From SAR324 cluster bacterium (GTDB lineage Bacteria > SAR324 > NAC60-12), in contig JADGAV010000006.1 of the NCBI GenBank assembly GCA_015231825.1, forward strand, positions 62,001 to 126,000: 64,000 nucleotides of DNA. The letters are read 5' to 3'. Shown in pieces: positions 40,741 to 50,539 of the stretch. Each line of letters opens with the position of its first letter. Position 1 is the stretch's first letter. The translations under genes and the position numbers were made by a program. The notes below the pieces were generated by a model that saw only the letters and a program-made list of their open reading frames with translations, ran no database searches and was not told the origin of the DNA.

Positions 40741-42060
40741 TTATCCTTCAGTCAAGGCTGTGTGCATTTTTTTGACTAAAGTTTGATTGAATGTGTGTGA
40801 GGGCATATTGGCAGTGAAACATCCTTCAATAGGAAATCCGATTAAGTATAAATCTCCAATCAGATCAAGGATTTTGTGACGGACAAATTCATCAGGATAG
40901 CGCAGTTTGGTGTTGATAACTTTGCCGTCATGCAAAATAATATGGGAATTGAGATATCCGCTTCCGACTTTCCCTGATTTTTGAGCCATATCGATACTTT
41001 CAAAAGTGTTGAAGGAACGGGCGGGCGCGATTTCTTTTTCAAAGGAAATTTGCGAGGGATTAAAGGTAAAATTTTGTTCCCAAATAGGCGCGTAATAATT
41101 GACACGCATCTTAATTTCAAAGCCGTTATATGGTTCTGCAAAAAGATGGGTGTTTTTCAGATCTTCCTTGCCCACAGCAATTTTTTTATGGATCACTATT
41201 TTTTTAACATTTTTAGATTGGTTTTCGATCCCCGCTTCGTGGATCAATTTGCAGAAACTTTCCGCAGAACCATCGATATTCGGAATCTCTCCATCTGTCT
41301 TAATCTGAACATTGGATATGCCCAGCATGGACAAAGCCGCGAGCAAATGCTCTACTGTACGTACACGGTGACCATTGCGTGCCAACACGGTGGAATTGGC
41401 AGTAAAAGGCTGGCTCGTATCAATCCGGGAAAAATTTTCAAGAGAAGTGATATTGCCGGGAATAGTAAAGCCGTCCAGGGATTGAAAAACAATGCCCTCA
41501 TTGACACCCAAGGGGCTGACAATTACTCCGGTATTTCTACCGCTTAACAATCCAGTTCCGTTGAGAACAACATTTTTTTTAAGCGTTCGTTGCGGTTGAT
41601 CTGATTCTACCAGAGAGACGGTCCGTGTATGGATTGTTCCTTCACCTGTGAATCTATTCGACTCTGGATTTGAGGGAGATTCATCCAGATGAATTTGTGG
41701 CTGAGTGGCGAGGGCGCCTGATACTTTTTCCAGCAACACTTCAAGAATGAGCGGCTTTTCCAAAAAATCGTAAGCACCCAGTTTGATTGCTGTGACGGCA
41801 GACTCAATTCCTGCGTGACCGCTCATCATAATAACAGGTACGTCAGAGTAGTCTTTTTTAAACTCCTGAAGCACTTCCATTCCATCGGCGCCGGGTAACC
41901 AGACGTCCAGTAGAACCAAGCTCGGTTCTTGATGAGGCAACCGCTCGAATAAAGTATCTGCATTTGGGCATGAAACCACAGTGTACCCCTCGTCCTGCAG
42001 AACACCTTCCAAGGTTTCGCAAATAGCAGGTTCATCATCAACCAGAAAAATCGGCTTCAT
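40741..42060 (-). CDS. lpxC: NtrC-type receiver domain fused to LpxC (UDP-3-O-acyl-GlcNAc deacetylase)
   Basis: N-terminus: FLVDDEPAI, LVLLDVWLPGADG, MSGHAG, FLEKPL. C-terminus: RTLKKNVVLNGTGLLSG, RTVEHLLAALSMLGISN, EIPNIDGSAESF, VRHKILDLIGDLYLIG, SHTFN. AGGAG before ATG at 42060. Confidence 0.94.
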   Translation of the reverse strand: MKPIFLVDDEPAICETLEGVLQDEGYTVVSCPNADTLFERLPHQEPSLVLLDVWLPGADGMEVLQEFKKDYSDVPVIMMSGHAGIESAVTAIKLGAYDFLEKPLILEVLLEKVSGALATQPQIHLDESPSNPESNRFTGEGTIHTRTVSLVESDQPQRTLKKNVVLNGTGLLSGRNTGVIVSPLGVNEGIVFQSLDGFTIPGNITSLENFSRIDTSQPFTANSTVLARNGHRVRTVEHLLAALSMLGISNVQIKTDGEIPNIDGSAESFCKLIHEAGIENQSKNVKKIVIHKKIAVGKEDLKNTHLFAEPYNGFEIKMRVNYYAPIWEQNFTFNPSQISFEKEIAPARSFNTFESIDMAQKSGKVGSGYLNSHIILHDGKVINTKLRYPDEFVRHKILDLIGDLYLIGFPIEGCFTANMPSHTFNQTLVKKMHTALTEG

Positions 42061-42618
42061 GAGCTTTCTCCTCTTCATTGAGTGAAATATTTGAACGGAA
42101 GCGCAGCGGGTATCATTATCCCGGCAGAATACCTTGTTCTTCTGCCTTTGTACAACCTAAAAAATCGTTGCTGTGCAGGCTTGTTCCCTGTTTGTAGAAA
42201 TGCGAACATTGCACCATTGCCAGCAGATTTTAAAACTTTGAGAAAAATAGGCTGGCGCCCTCAAATTGTGAGAGCGAAATGCAGCGGGACTGTTCGGAAT
42301 TTCAAAAATGAATCAGACGAAACGGCAAAATTTTTGTTCAATCAAATCCCCCTGCATTATAAATAGTAGCCTTGATGAGCAATATATTCCTTATCTGTGT
42401 TCTTATGGAATTCATTTCTGTTTCAGTACCCTTTGCGACTTAAAATACGGCAGATTTGATCATTCAATGGATAAAACAATTGTTACATCAGGATCATATT
42501 GGAGAAATTCGCCAGAATCAGGAGAACTTAGAAAAGATTTTTTCGGATTCACTAAGGATGAAAGAAGGGAGCGGGTGAACAAAAGAATTCTGAATGTACA
42601 GAAGCCCAATTTTCACTG

Positions 42619-44760
42619 CTAAAGAAGAGAGAGGGGGATTTCGATGAAAAAAACACTTCCTTTTCCGGGTTCACTGGCCATCACAATATTGCCGCCAAGA
42701 TTACGGATTGCAGCCTGGACAGCATCCAGGCCAACACCTCTCCCGGAAAGTTTTGTCACTTTTCCTGCAGCAGAAAATCCTGGCAAAAAAAGTATTTTCC
42801 AAAATTTGCCGGTGTCCACATAGTGACTTACCAATTTCTGGGACAAATTAGGGTTGTTTCTAGCGATTTCAACGATTTTTTCGGTATCCATACCCGCCCC
42901 GTCGTCTTTGATCACCAATACCAGTGTCTGCACTTTTTGATAGACTTTTACAGTGATTGATCCGATTTCGTTTTTTCCCAGCTCCTGGCGCCTGGATTTT
43001 GATTCAATGCCGTGATCAACGCAGTTTCGATAGAGATGCCCAAGCTCTACGTTCAATGTTTGGGCTAATTCTTTGGGAATAAAAAGTCCTTCCTGGGTTT
43101 CCAATTTAAGATCGATTGCTTTGTCCAAACTTTCTGCCAGACGGTGAATATCGGTTTCCCAATTCTCTATTATTTTCGATGGAGGAACATTTGTTTTTGA
43201 AAGCACAAGAGGTCGCAGTGATTGAAAATCCCCTTCAATCACGGCCTGCTTCATCTCCAAATATTCAGTTTGCGTAAAAGAAACACCTTCTAGGATTTCT
43301 ACTATTTTTTCTCCCAAATTTTCTTTAAAAGAAACCGCGTGCATGTATTCTGCCTGGAGTTTCATCAGCAGATTATTGAATCTATCGATATAGATCATGA
43401 TGCCGTTTTGATCGATACCGCGAAGGCAGTCTTCCAGTTCATGAAGCACGTCTTTTAAAGACTCGATTTCAAATTGTCCACTCAAGCCCTTGGATCCATG
43501 CAGGTTTCTCATCAAGGCGCCAATATGATCCGAATCCGGCTGTTTTTCTGTATCAATATATTCTTCAGCAAATTGTTCAATCAGGTTGTTGGAATTGTTG
43601 ATATTATCCAACATCGTCATGAACCCGCCAATATTCTGCTGCATCTTCTCATGTATTCGCCGATTTTGCTCTTCTTTGGCTGCCAGTTTCCTTTCCAGTG
43701 TGACTTCTTCCATTCTGACAAAAACCGACATCACATAGCCTTTGCTGTCCTGTACAAAGAAGTAAAAGAGTTTGAAAATTCTTTTGTTGATGGTCACTTC
43801 ATCTGGAAGCATGCTCAGGATGACTTCCGGATCAAACTCGTTTCCACCAAATAGCATATTCAGCGCCCGATAGTACTCGCGCAACGCTTTCCGGTTTTTA
43901 CGAAAAGCAATATCAGCAAAAGGAGCGCCTGCCAGTTCTCTGCGATTGAGATAATCTTTGGCAACTTTCGAAAAATTTCCAATTTCTCCTGCCTGATTGA
44001 TCGAAAATGAACCCTGACCAATGTGGTCGAGGACTTCCTGAGTCAGTTGTCGCTGTTCTTCGGCGAGGGCCTTCTCTTTTTGGGCGACTTCCTGCTCAAA
44101 TTTTGCTCGATCAACGACAATTTGAAAAACTTTCTCCTGCAAACCCGGGATATTTTTAGTATGCAGGAGGAATTTTTTTCTGGGAATATAGAATGCGAGA
44201 CCTTCCTGGGAAGTCTTGACAGTAGCAGAGGCCGCCTCCACTTCCATGACGCAGGCTTCTTCTCCAAAAATCCCGTTTCGAATTACCACCGGTTTTTCAA
44301 CACCTCTCAGAAAAACCCTTGCTTTATCTTTCAACAGATAAACACCCTTTACCGGTTCATCCTGAGTCAGGAAAGCTTCATCCTTTTTAAAAAACATTTC
44401 TTCCATATCGGCAGCCACGTTCATCAGATCGAAGGTCGATGTGTCTGCGAACAAATCGATTTCTCGCAAGGCGTCCAGTTTTGCCTGCCATTCCACTGGG
44501 TCTTCCAATAGCCTCTGGCTCGCCGCATATATTTTTTCGAAAATCAATTTTTCTAAAGTTCCCCCAATAGCTTCAAAGGTCTCGTCGATGGGTGCCACAA
44601 GAGCAGAAGCGAAGAGAGATCTAGTCATTTGAAAGCATTCCCGGGCCAGTATGTGTTTTCTTTCCGGTGGCATCTTGTTTATAGACTCAATGACGGCAGC
44701 GGGGTCGGAAAGGCCGAAAATACTTGCGACTTGGGCTATATCTTCAGATTTTATACTCAT
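42619..44760 (-). CDS. Multidomain CheA-like kinase: cNMP-binding-like, PAS-like, HPt and CheA-type HATPase
   Basis: GVYLLKDKARVFL..RNGIFGEEACVME (cNMP-like); LHGSKGLSGQFEIESLKDVLHELED (HPt); LGHLYRNCVDHGIES, IKDDGAGMD, LSGRGVGLDAVQAAIRNLGG. Confidence 0.85.
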   Translation of the reverse strand: MSIKSEDIAQVASIFGLSDPAAVIESINKMPPERKHILARECFQMTRSLFASALVAPIDETFEAIGGTLEKLIFEKIYAASQRLLEDPVEWQAKLDALREIDLFADTSTFDLMNVAADMEEMFFKKDEAFLTQDEPVKGVYLLKDKARVFLRGVEKPVVIRNGIFGEEACVMEVEAASATVKTSQEGLAFYIPRKKFLLHTKNIPGLQEKVFQIVVDRAKFEQEVAQKEKALAEEQRQLTQEVLDHIGQGSFSINQAGEIGNFSKVAKDYLNRRELAGAPFADIAFRKNRKALREYYRALNMLFGGNEFDPEVILSMLPDEVTINKRIFKLFYFFVQDSKGYVMSVFVRMEEVTLERKLAAKEEQNRRIHEKMQQNIGGFMTMLDNINNSNNLIEQFAEEYIDTEKQPDSDHIGALMRNLHGSKGLSGQFEIESLKDVLHELEDCLRGIDQNGIMIYIDRFNNLLMKLQAEYMHAVSFKENLGEKIVEILEGVSFTQTEYLEMKQAVIEGDFQSLRPLVLSKTNVPPSKIIENWETDIHRLAESLDKAIDLKLETQEGLFIPKELAQTLNVELGHLYRNCVDHGIESKSRRQELGKNEIGSITVKVYQKVQTLVLVIKDDGAGMDTEKIVEIARNNPNLSQKLVSHYVDTGKFWKILFLPGFSAAGKVTKLSGRGVGLDAVQAAIRNLGGNIVMASEPGKGSVFFIEIPLSLL

Positions 44761-45026
44761 AATTTTTGAGCGTTTCGTGGTAATATTTGGTGAAACCGGA
44801 TCGTTTCATCCACTGCAAAACTTTTGCAAGATTCTTCCCAATCTGTAGAAGTACCGTATTTTTATTAAATTTACAAAATTTTGTGGGGCGCCAAGACAAG
44901 GAATATGACATTTCCGGGAAGGATAAGATTAAATGCTGACATCTTTCAATTCCTCTGGTAAATTAAAACAAATAAAAACCTGGAGCAATTCGACTCACTT
45001 TCCATGTGCAAATTCGGACAGAAAAA

Positions 45027-45226
45027 TGTTAAATAATTTTGATCCCAAAGAAAAAAAAGCAATGATCATTTTTTTTGCACTGTTACTGCTGGGGATTGTT
45101 TATGTTTATACACACGAGCTGCCATGGGATCAAAACCGTCTGCAATCTTACGAAGAGCAGCAGAACTCCGATTCATCAACAAGAAAATCTTCTCCTCCTA
45201 AAAAATCCTATGATCGGATGCTTTAG
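45027..45226 (+). CDS. Small single-TM hypothetical protein upstream of the GspC-like gene
   Basis: MLNNFDPKEKKAMIIFFALLLLGIVYVYTHELPWDQ; hydrophobic helix then charged tail; ORF could start at 44933. Confidence 0.4.
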
Positions 45227-45292
45227 CAGTCAGTTCCCCGATATTTCTTTGGAATTACCATTTCAATTTTTCATGAAGTCTCAAAAAATCAA

Positions 45293-46609
45293 ATGAAATT
45301 TCCAGGTTACGGCAACTTCACTAAAGGACTTTTTTCTGCACCCGCCACAGTGTTCAGCTTGACGCTGATTCTCGGATTGCTTTTCATGTATGGCTTGGGC
45401 ACGATTGCTGGACAATTGACTCGCCGTGAAATTCTTAACCTTCCTGTTCCGTCACCGAAACCTGTTGTTCTTTCCAAGCTCCCGCTTCCCAAAGATCCCA
45501 GCATTGAAAAGGAGGAGTTTGAACAAATTTTGGCACGTAATTTTTTTGAAGCGGCCCGAAAGCCGGAACCTGTCGTTCCTTTACCCCCTCCTCCGGAGGA
45601 AACAGTGATTGTGGAACCCCTACCTGAAGCGAAACCGGGGGAAGAATCGGCGAATGAAATAGATGGGGTTTCTGAGGTGGAGCTTGAAGAAAACGTGGAA
45701 CCCGAAGTTGTCGTTGAGGAAGAACCGGAGCCATCCGTTCCCCCTCCTGTTCCTATGGGGCCCGCTCCGCCAGCCATGCAGACTCCTTTCACCGATCTTT
45801 TGCGGGACTTTTTCCACACGCGATTAAAAATTGATTTACGAGGTACCGTGGTTTTCAAAGATCAAAGGCGATCCTATTCCTTCATTGGTCGCTCTGGGTC
45901 AAAAACCGAGAAAATCTTTCGTATTGGGGACTGTTTTGCTGAAAGCAATCTCGAGAAAGTCTCGGACTGTCCCCAAGATGGCATAAGAGTTACAAAAATT
46001 TTGAATCGTAAAATTGCGATAATATTATTGGAAACAGGAATAGAAGAATGGCTATATATGGATAAGCCCGAGATTCCTCCGCTTGAAGAAGTGGCCTTGT
46101 TGAATGCCCCGCCTAAGCCGGTCGCAAAAGCGGAACCAGCTCCCAAGCCGAAGCCCAAACCAAAACCGAAGCCCAAACCAAAACCGAAGCCCAAACCAAA
46201 ACCGAAGCCCAAACCAAAGCAGGAAACCCCAAAATCAACTGCAGCACCGACACAGGAAACTGCCCAGGCAGATGCTCCAGTCTCCGCAGATCAAACAGTA
46301 TTTTATCTTCAGCGAGAGTGGGTTGATGAACAATTGGCTAATTTTGCTCAAATCCTGCAAGATGCGCGAGTTGTTCCCACTAAAATTGAGGAGAAAACAT
46401 ATTTCCAATTCAAATACATAAAAAAAGGAAGTATGTATGAAGCTCTTGGTTTGAAAAAGAACGATATAATTCTGGCAATAAACGGAACAATGATTGACAA
46501 TATTACAAAGGCAATGGGGCTTCTGCAAAAATTACAGTCGGAACGGGAAATTGTCCTTGATGTCAAACGGGAGGAAGCCGACACGACGTTACAGTTTTTT
46601 ATTAACTGA
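45293..46609 (+). CDS. GspC-like type II secretion protein with Pro/Lys linker and C-terminal PDZ-like domain
   Basis: N-terminal TM; LDLRGTVVF-like LKIDLRGTVVFKDQRRSYSFIG...IFRIGDCF; PKPKPK linker; GSMYEALGLKKNDIILAINGTMIDNITKAMGLLQKLQSEREIVLDVKR. Confidence 0.82.
   Translation: MKFPGYGNFTKGLFSAPATVFSLTLILGLLFMYGLGTIAGQLTRREILNLPVPSPKPVVLSKLPLPKDPSIEKEEFEQILARNFFEAARKPEPVVPLPPPPEETVIVEPLPEAKPGEESANEIDGVSEVELEENVEPEVVVEEEPEPSVPPPVPMGPAPPAMQTPFTDLLRDFFHTRLKIDLRGTVVFKDQRRSYSFIGRSGSKTEKIFRIGDCFAESNLEKVSDCPQDGIRVTKILNRKIAIILLETGIEEWLYMDKPEIPPLEEVALLNAPPKPVAKAEPAPKPKPKPKPKPKPKPKPKPKPKPKPKQETPKSTAAPTQETAQADAPVSADQTVFYLQREWVDEQLANFAQILQDARVVPTKIEEKTYFQFKYIKKGSMYEALGLKKNDIILAINGTMIDNITKAMGLLQKLQSEREIVLDVKREEADTTLQFFIN
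46148..46219 (+). repeat. Four tandem copies of an 18-bp unit CCGAAGCCCAAACCAAAA encoding PKPKPK
   Basis: Direct reading; last copy ends in G instead of A. Confidence 0.97.
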
Positions 46610-46666
46610 AATCGAGTTTTAGTTTAAGATTATTTGCGGGCAGGAACTTTTTAAGGAGAGTAAATA

Positions 46667-47137
46667 TTAGTTGAATAATCCAGTCAAATAGGCGGCAATG
46701 CCGGCAGCACAGTATCCTCGAAAAGCAATGCATTTTGCTTTTCCTAGTTTTTTCCCGGTTACCGAATAAGCATAAACCCAAAAAGTGCTCCAATCGTAGT
46801 AGCCGATTAACTGATCTTTATTGTTGAAAAGCTGTCGGTTCGCCGACCATCCGACCAATGTTTGTTTGTTGTCTCCCTTAACAATAAAAAGCTGAAATAC
46901 TCCCCCTGCGTTTTGAATTCCGACTTTGCCCAGCAATTGTTCATTCATACTGAGTACTTCAAAATAGTCGATATAAATCAGTGCTTTGGCAATTGCTTTA
47001 TCATTTGCATTTAAAATTTCTGTTTTTAATGGCCTTCCTATCGGATCTCCAAGCTGGAGAGCATAGAGAGCAGGAATTCCTATCCAGAAGCAGAAAATCA
47101 AAAAGAAGAATCGGAGTCGTCCATATATAAAGGGCAT
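46667..47137 (-). CDS. Secreted hypothetical protein
   Basis: N-terminal hydrophobic signal; repeated LLGKVGIQNAGGVFQL / QLIGYYDWST-like segments. Confidence 0.5.
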   Translation of the reverse strand: MPFIYGRLRFFFLIFCFWIGIPALYALQLGDPIGRPLKTEILNANDKAIAKALIYIDYFEVLSMNEQLLGKVGIQNAGGVFQLFIVKGDNKQTLVGWSANRQLFNNKDQLIGYYDWSTFWVYAYSVTGKKLGKAKCIAFRGYCAAGIAAYLTGLFN

Positions 47138-47159
47138 TTTCGTTTTCAGGCCATTGGCA

Positions 47160-48257
47160 TTAAAATTGAAATCCTAGAACAAGTTGAGCCCCTCCGTCCA
47201 CTCCGGTAAAATAACGGGAATCCCTTCCAATGAGTAACTGGAACCAATCTCCATTCCAACCAATCCCTGTGGCAAAACTGACGTCTGAGTCTCGAAGAAG
47301 TTCTCCGCTGAAATAATTATTGTGATTGTCTCTTAAAACGAGTGAATAGAACACAAACGAATATAAGGTGATTTCAAAATCAAGTCCTGATAGTGAAGCG
47401 GCTTCGCCTGTCAGAGGAGAAAGCGTCGTCAATTGAAAGAATTCCAAATTGACTTCGTCGGGGCGTTCTTCTGCTCCTCCAAGATTAAAACTCATTCCGA
47501 TTCCACCGCCTCTGAATCCTTCCACATTGGGCAATTCGAAATCTCTTCCTTCTTTGTCACTGGTTTTGGGAGAAGTAGGACCATCGGAATAATAGGCTAA
47601 ATGGAGCCATCCCCATTGAAGGTGAAGGCCGAATCCGGGCGTGAACGTTGAGGTCTCATATTTGCTGCTGAAAGATCCATTGATATCCCGAAAGTACTCC
47701 CGCAACCGCAATTCTGTTTCGCGGTAATAGGTGCCGACAGAAAAGAAATCTGTTTTTAGCCCGAGAGACAAAATCGCATCGTATTCGCTTTGATTGAAAT
47801 TAACTTCATAAGTATCATGCTTATCCGCTTCGTGTTTTCCCAAAGCCATATTTTCAATTTGAAAATAGAATGTATCTTCCCAACTGGAATAGAGAAACCG
47901 GCTGTCGGAACTGTCTTCTACACAATCGCTGTAGCCTTTCAATTGGCAATTGCCGGGGGCACTGTTCAGAAGATCTCTGTTACCGACACTTCCGCCATAA
48001 GAAAAACCTGTACCAGTCGTGCGAGTAATCAGGGCAGGGTTGAGCGGGCGGTGCAATACAAAGATCGAAGGCACAACAATTGTTCCCCCCCATGCTGATG
48101 AAACAAGAAAAAGGAAGGAAAAAAGCAGAAGGAACAGGAATAAAAACGGCGTTTTTTTCCTGGGGATTTCAAATTTCACACTTTTTTTTAAAAAAACTTT
48201 CACAACGTTTTTAAGGTTTTCACGGGCCAGGAGTGATGGTGATGATGCAGTTCCCAT
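47160..48257 (-). CDS. Secreted/outer-membrane hypothetical protein
   Basis: Hydrophobic signal (FLFLFLLLFSFLFLVSSAWG), barrel-like strand pattern ending VLGFQF. Confidence 0.55.
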   Translation of the reverse strand: MGTASSPSLLARENLKNVVKVFLKKSVKFEIPRKKTPFLFLFLLLFSFLFLVSSAWGGTIVVPSIFVLHRPLNPALITRTTGTGFSYGGSVGNRDLLNSAPGNCQLKGYSDCVEDSSDSRFLYSSWEDTFYFQIENMALGKHEADKHDTYEVNFNQSEYDAILSLGLKTDFFSVGTYYRETELRLREYFRDINGSFSSKYETSTFTPGFGLHLQWGWLHLAYYSDGPTSPKTSDKEGRDFELPNVEGFRGGGIGMSFNLGGAEERPDEVNLEFFQLTTLSPLTGEAASLSGLDFEITLYSFVFYSLVLRDNHNNYFSGELLRDSDVSFATGIGWNGDWFQLLIGRDSRYFTGVDGGAQLVLGFQF

Positions 48258-48628
48258 AAAAACTAAATGCTTTGAGAGGGTTTGAATGAGGAATTCAAGT
48301 TTCTCAGTAATCTAGAAATTAAGCTATTTTACGATTTTATAAGGATAGCCGACCATTTCGTAAAATTTCACACGGGGATTTCCCGGCAAGGATGATAAAA
48401 CCCGGTGCGTGTCTGCTGCTGGTGCTGAAATCATAATTTTGCTTTCCACTACGCGTCTTACATTGGATTAAATGAAAGAAATGCACAACACAGTCCATCC
48501 GCTAAAATGGATCGCTGCTGAAAAAAAAATATTGGTATTTGGTGATTAAAATTGATCCTCGCTTGACAAAAGGAAATTTTTGCCCAATCCTTTTTTTAGG
48601 AATCTATCACAATTAAACATTCCCAATC

Positions 48629-49552
48629 ATGTCTGAGAAAAATCTTCCAAAAATAATCGCGGTGGTGGGACCAACCGCCAGCGGAAAGAGTGAACTGGCA
48701 CTTTATTTGGCTCAGGCATTGGGAGGAGAAATCATATGCACAGATTCAATGCAGGTTTATCAGAAAATGGACATAGGAACTGCCAAACCTACCGCTGCCG
48801 AACAAGCCCTAATCCCTCATCATCAGTTGGATTTGGTAAAACCTGATGCTCATTATTCTGCGGGATGCTATGAGCGCGATGTTGGAAATATACTGAAACG
48901 ACTTCATAAACAGAACAAACCAGCCATTCTTGTAGGAGGAACAGGACTCTACTTTCGTTGCACCGTTTTTGGCATTTGCCAGATTCCGGAAATTCCGCCG
49001 GAAATAAAGGAAGAAGTCAATGCATGGCATGAGCAGGGATTGGGAAAGTGTTTTGAAAAATTGCAGGAACTTGACCCTGTCAGTTCGTCAAAGCTTCACA
49101 AAAACGACACCGCACGTATTTTAAGAGCGTTGGAAGTGGTTTTGCACACAGGACAGTCAATTCAGAGTTACCAGCAGGAGCACGGTTTCAAAACCCCTAA
49201 GTATTCAGTTTTTTCAGTTGCTTATCGACATGAACGAGAAAATTTGTATCACTTGATCAATCAGCGAACGCATGTCATGCTGAATGCCGGTTTAGTGGAA
49301 GAAGTGCGGGCTCTATTGGAAGAATACCCGCCGACACTGATTCCACTTCAGGCGATTGGATATTTTCAAGTTGTTCAGTATTTGGAAAATCGGATGAAAA
49401 TTGAAGAAATGGTTGAAAAAATTCAGCAAAAAACGAGAAACTATGCCAAACGACAATTGAATTGGTTCAAAAATGATGAGGAGATCCGATGGTTTTCTTA
49501 CGGAGAAAAAAAGCCTATTTTGAATCAGGTAAAAAGCTTTCTTGATTCATAG
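48629..49552 (+). CDS. miaA: tRNA dimethylallyltransferase MiaA
   Basis: VVGPTASGKSELALYLAQALGGEIICTDSMQVYQKMDIGTAKPT; GGTGLYFR; TRNYAKRQLNWFKND. Confidence 0.97.
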   Translation: MSEKNLPKIIAVVGPTASGKSELALYLAQALGGEIICTDSMQVYQKMDIGTAKPTAAEQALIPHHQLDLVKPDAHYSAGCYERDVGNILKRLHKQNKPAILVGGTGLYFRCTVFGICQIPEIPPEIKEEVNAWHEQGLGKCFEKLQELDPVSSSKLHKNDTARILRALEVVLHTGQSIQSYQQEHGFKTPKYSVFSVAYRHERENLYHLINQRTHVMLNAGLVEEVRALLEEYPPTLIPLQAIGYFQVVQYLENRMKIEEMVEKIQQKTRNYAKRQLNWFKNDEEIRWFSYGEKKPILNQVKSFLDS

Positions 49553-49855
49553 GGCCGCTTTCTTATAGGCTTGAAAAAATGCATTTGGTTTTAAAGATTC
49601 TGTTCAATAAATTCTTCTCGCTGCTTTCTGAGAAATTAACAATTTTTTTGTTTTGGGTTTCTTTTTTCTTTGTATCCTACTAAAATACAGGTTGCTCATG
49701 TAATTTCTGCTCAAACCCATGTTTCACAAAAACGATTCTAGAGGATTAGTAAAGTTTCTCTTGAAAAATGAGCCAGGAATCCTTAGTACTATTCATTATT
49801 AGAAAACACGCCCTTAATAAATAGAACTCAGGCCGACATAAAAGGAGTAAATACC

Positions 49856-50230
49856 GTGAATAAATTTGAAGTTGATAACAATAGTTATTTTATTTTTGAC
49901 AAGGATTCTTCCGAACATATGGTCTGCTTTTTATGGGGAAAATTCGATTTTCGAATGTATTTTCGAAAGGCTGTCAGCGAGGAAACTGCCAAAAAGCCGA
50001 AAATCAGTTTTACGGACGAGAACGGAAACTATTATATTGCAGACAGGCTTCAACATCAGCGCCATGGGGAGTGGTACGATTTCCAAAAAGTGACTTCACA
50101 TGGATTTACTTTTGAAGAAACGTTGTGGCAACATGGTGAGAAGGTATACTATGCGGAATTTCCTAAAGAACTGTTTGTCGTAGCAGCAGAAGTATCTTCG
50201 CAAGAACTGGGTTTGAAACCCGCTCATTGA
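49856..50230 (+). CDS. Hypothetical protein
   Basis: 124-aa ORF, no family recognised; AAGGAG upstream of a GTG at about 49856. Confidence 0.5.
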   Translation: MNKFEVDNNSYFIFDKDSSEHMVCFLWGKFDFRMYFRKAVSEETAKKPKISFTDENGNYYIADRLQHQRHGEWYDFQKVTSHGFTFEETLWQHGEKVYYAEFPKELFVVAAEVSSQELGLKPAH

Positions 50231-50239
50231 GTAAGGGGC

Positions 50240-50539
50240 TTATTCTGTTTCATCCATACTGCACATCAAGGGGTAGTTTTTCTTTTCTGCCATCTCGTGA
50301 ACTTTATTGATTTTGGTTTCTGCGACTTCATAACTGTATATGCCGCAAACACCAACCCCGTGTTGATGGACATAGAGCATTAGATTTACTGCCTGGGTCT
50401 CACTCATTTGAAAGACAACATTCAATACCTTGACAACAAACTCCATAGGAGTAAAATCATCATTGTGCAGCAAAACTTTGTACTGCTTTGGATGATCCAG
50501 TTTGGATTTAGTTTTGGGATCAAGAATTGTACCTTTCAT
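50240..50539 (-). CDS. clpS: ATP-dependent Clp protease adaptor ClpS
   Basis: YKVLLHNDDFTPMEFVVKVLNVVF...AVNLMLYVHQHGVGVCGIYSYEVAETKINKV. Confidence 0.95.
   Translation of the reverse strand: MKGTILDPKTKSKLDHPKQYKVLLHNDDFTPMEFVVKVLNVVFQMSETQAVNLMLYVHQHGVGVCGIYSYEVAETKINKVHEMAEKKNYPLMCSMDETE

Noticed and set aside
42082-42622. Plus-strand ORFs of 94 and 104 aa between REC-LpxC and the CheA-like gene
   Set aside because: Poor amino-acid composition and overlapping frames; more likely the intergenic/promoter region.
45307-45858. 183-aa minus-strand ORF rich in Ser/Gly/Thr
   Set aside because: Antisense to the well-supported GspC-like gene; low complexity, no domain.
45874-46212. Minus-strand ORF with GFGFGLGFGFGLG glycine/phenylalanine repeats
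   Set aside because: It is the antisense of the PKPKPK tandem repeat in the GspC-like gene; composition artefact.
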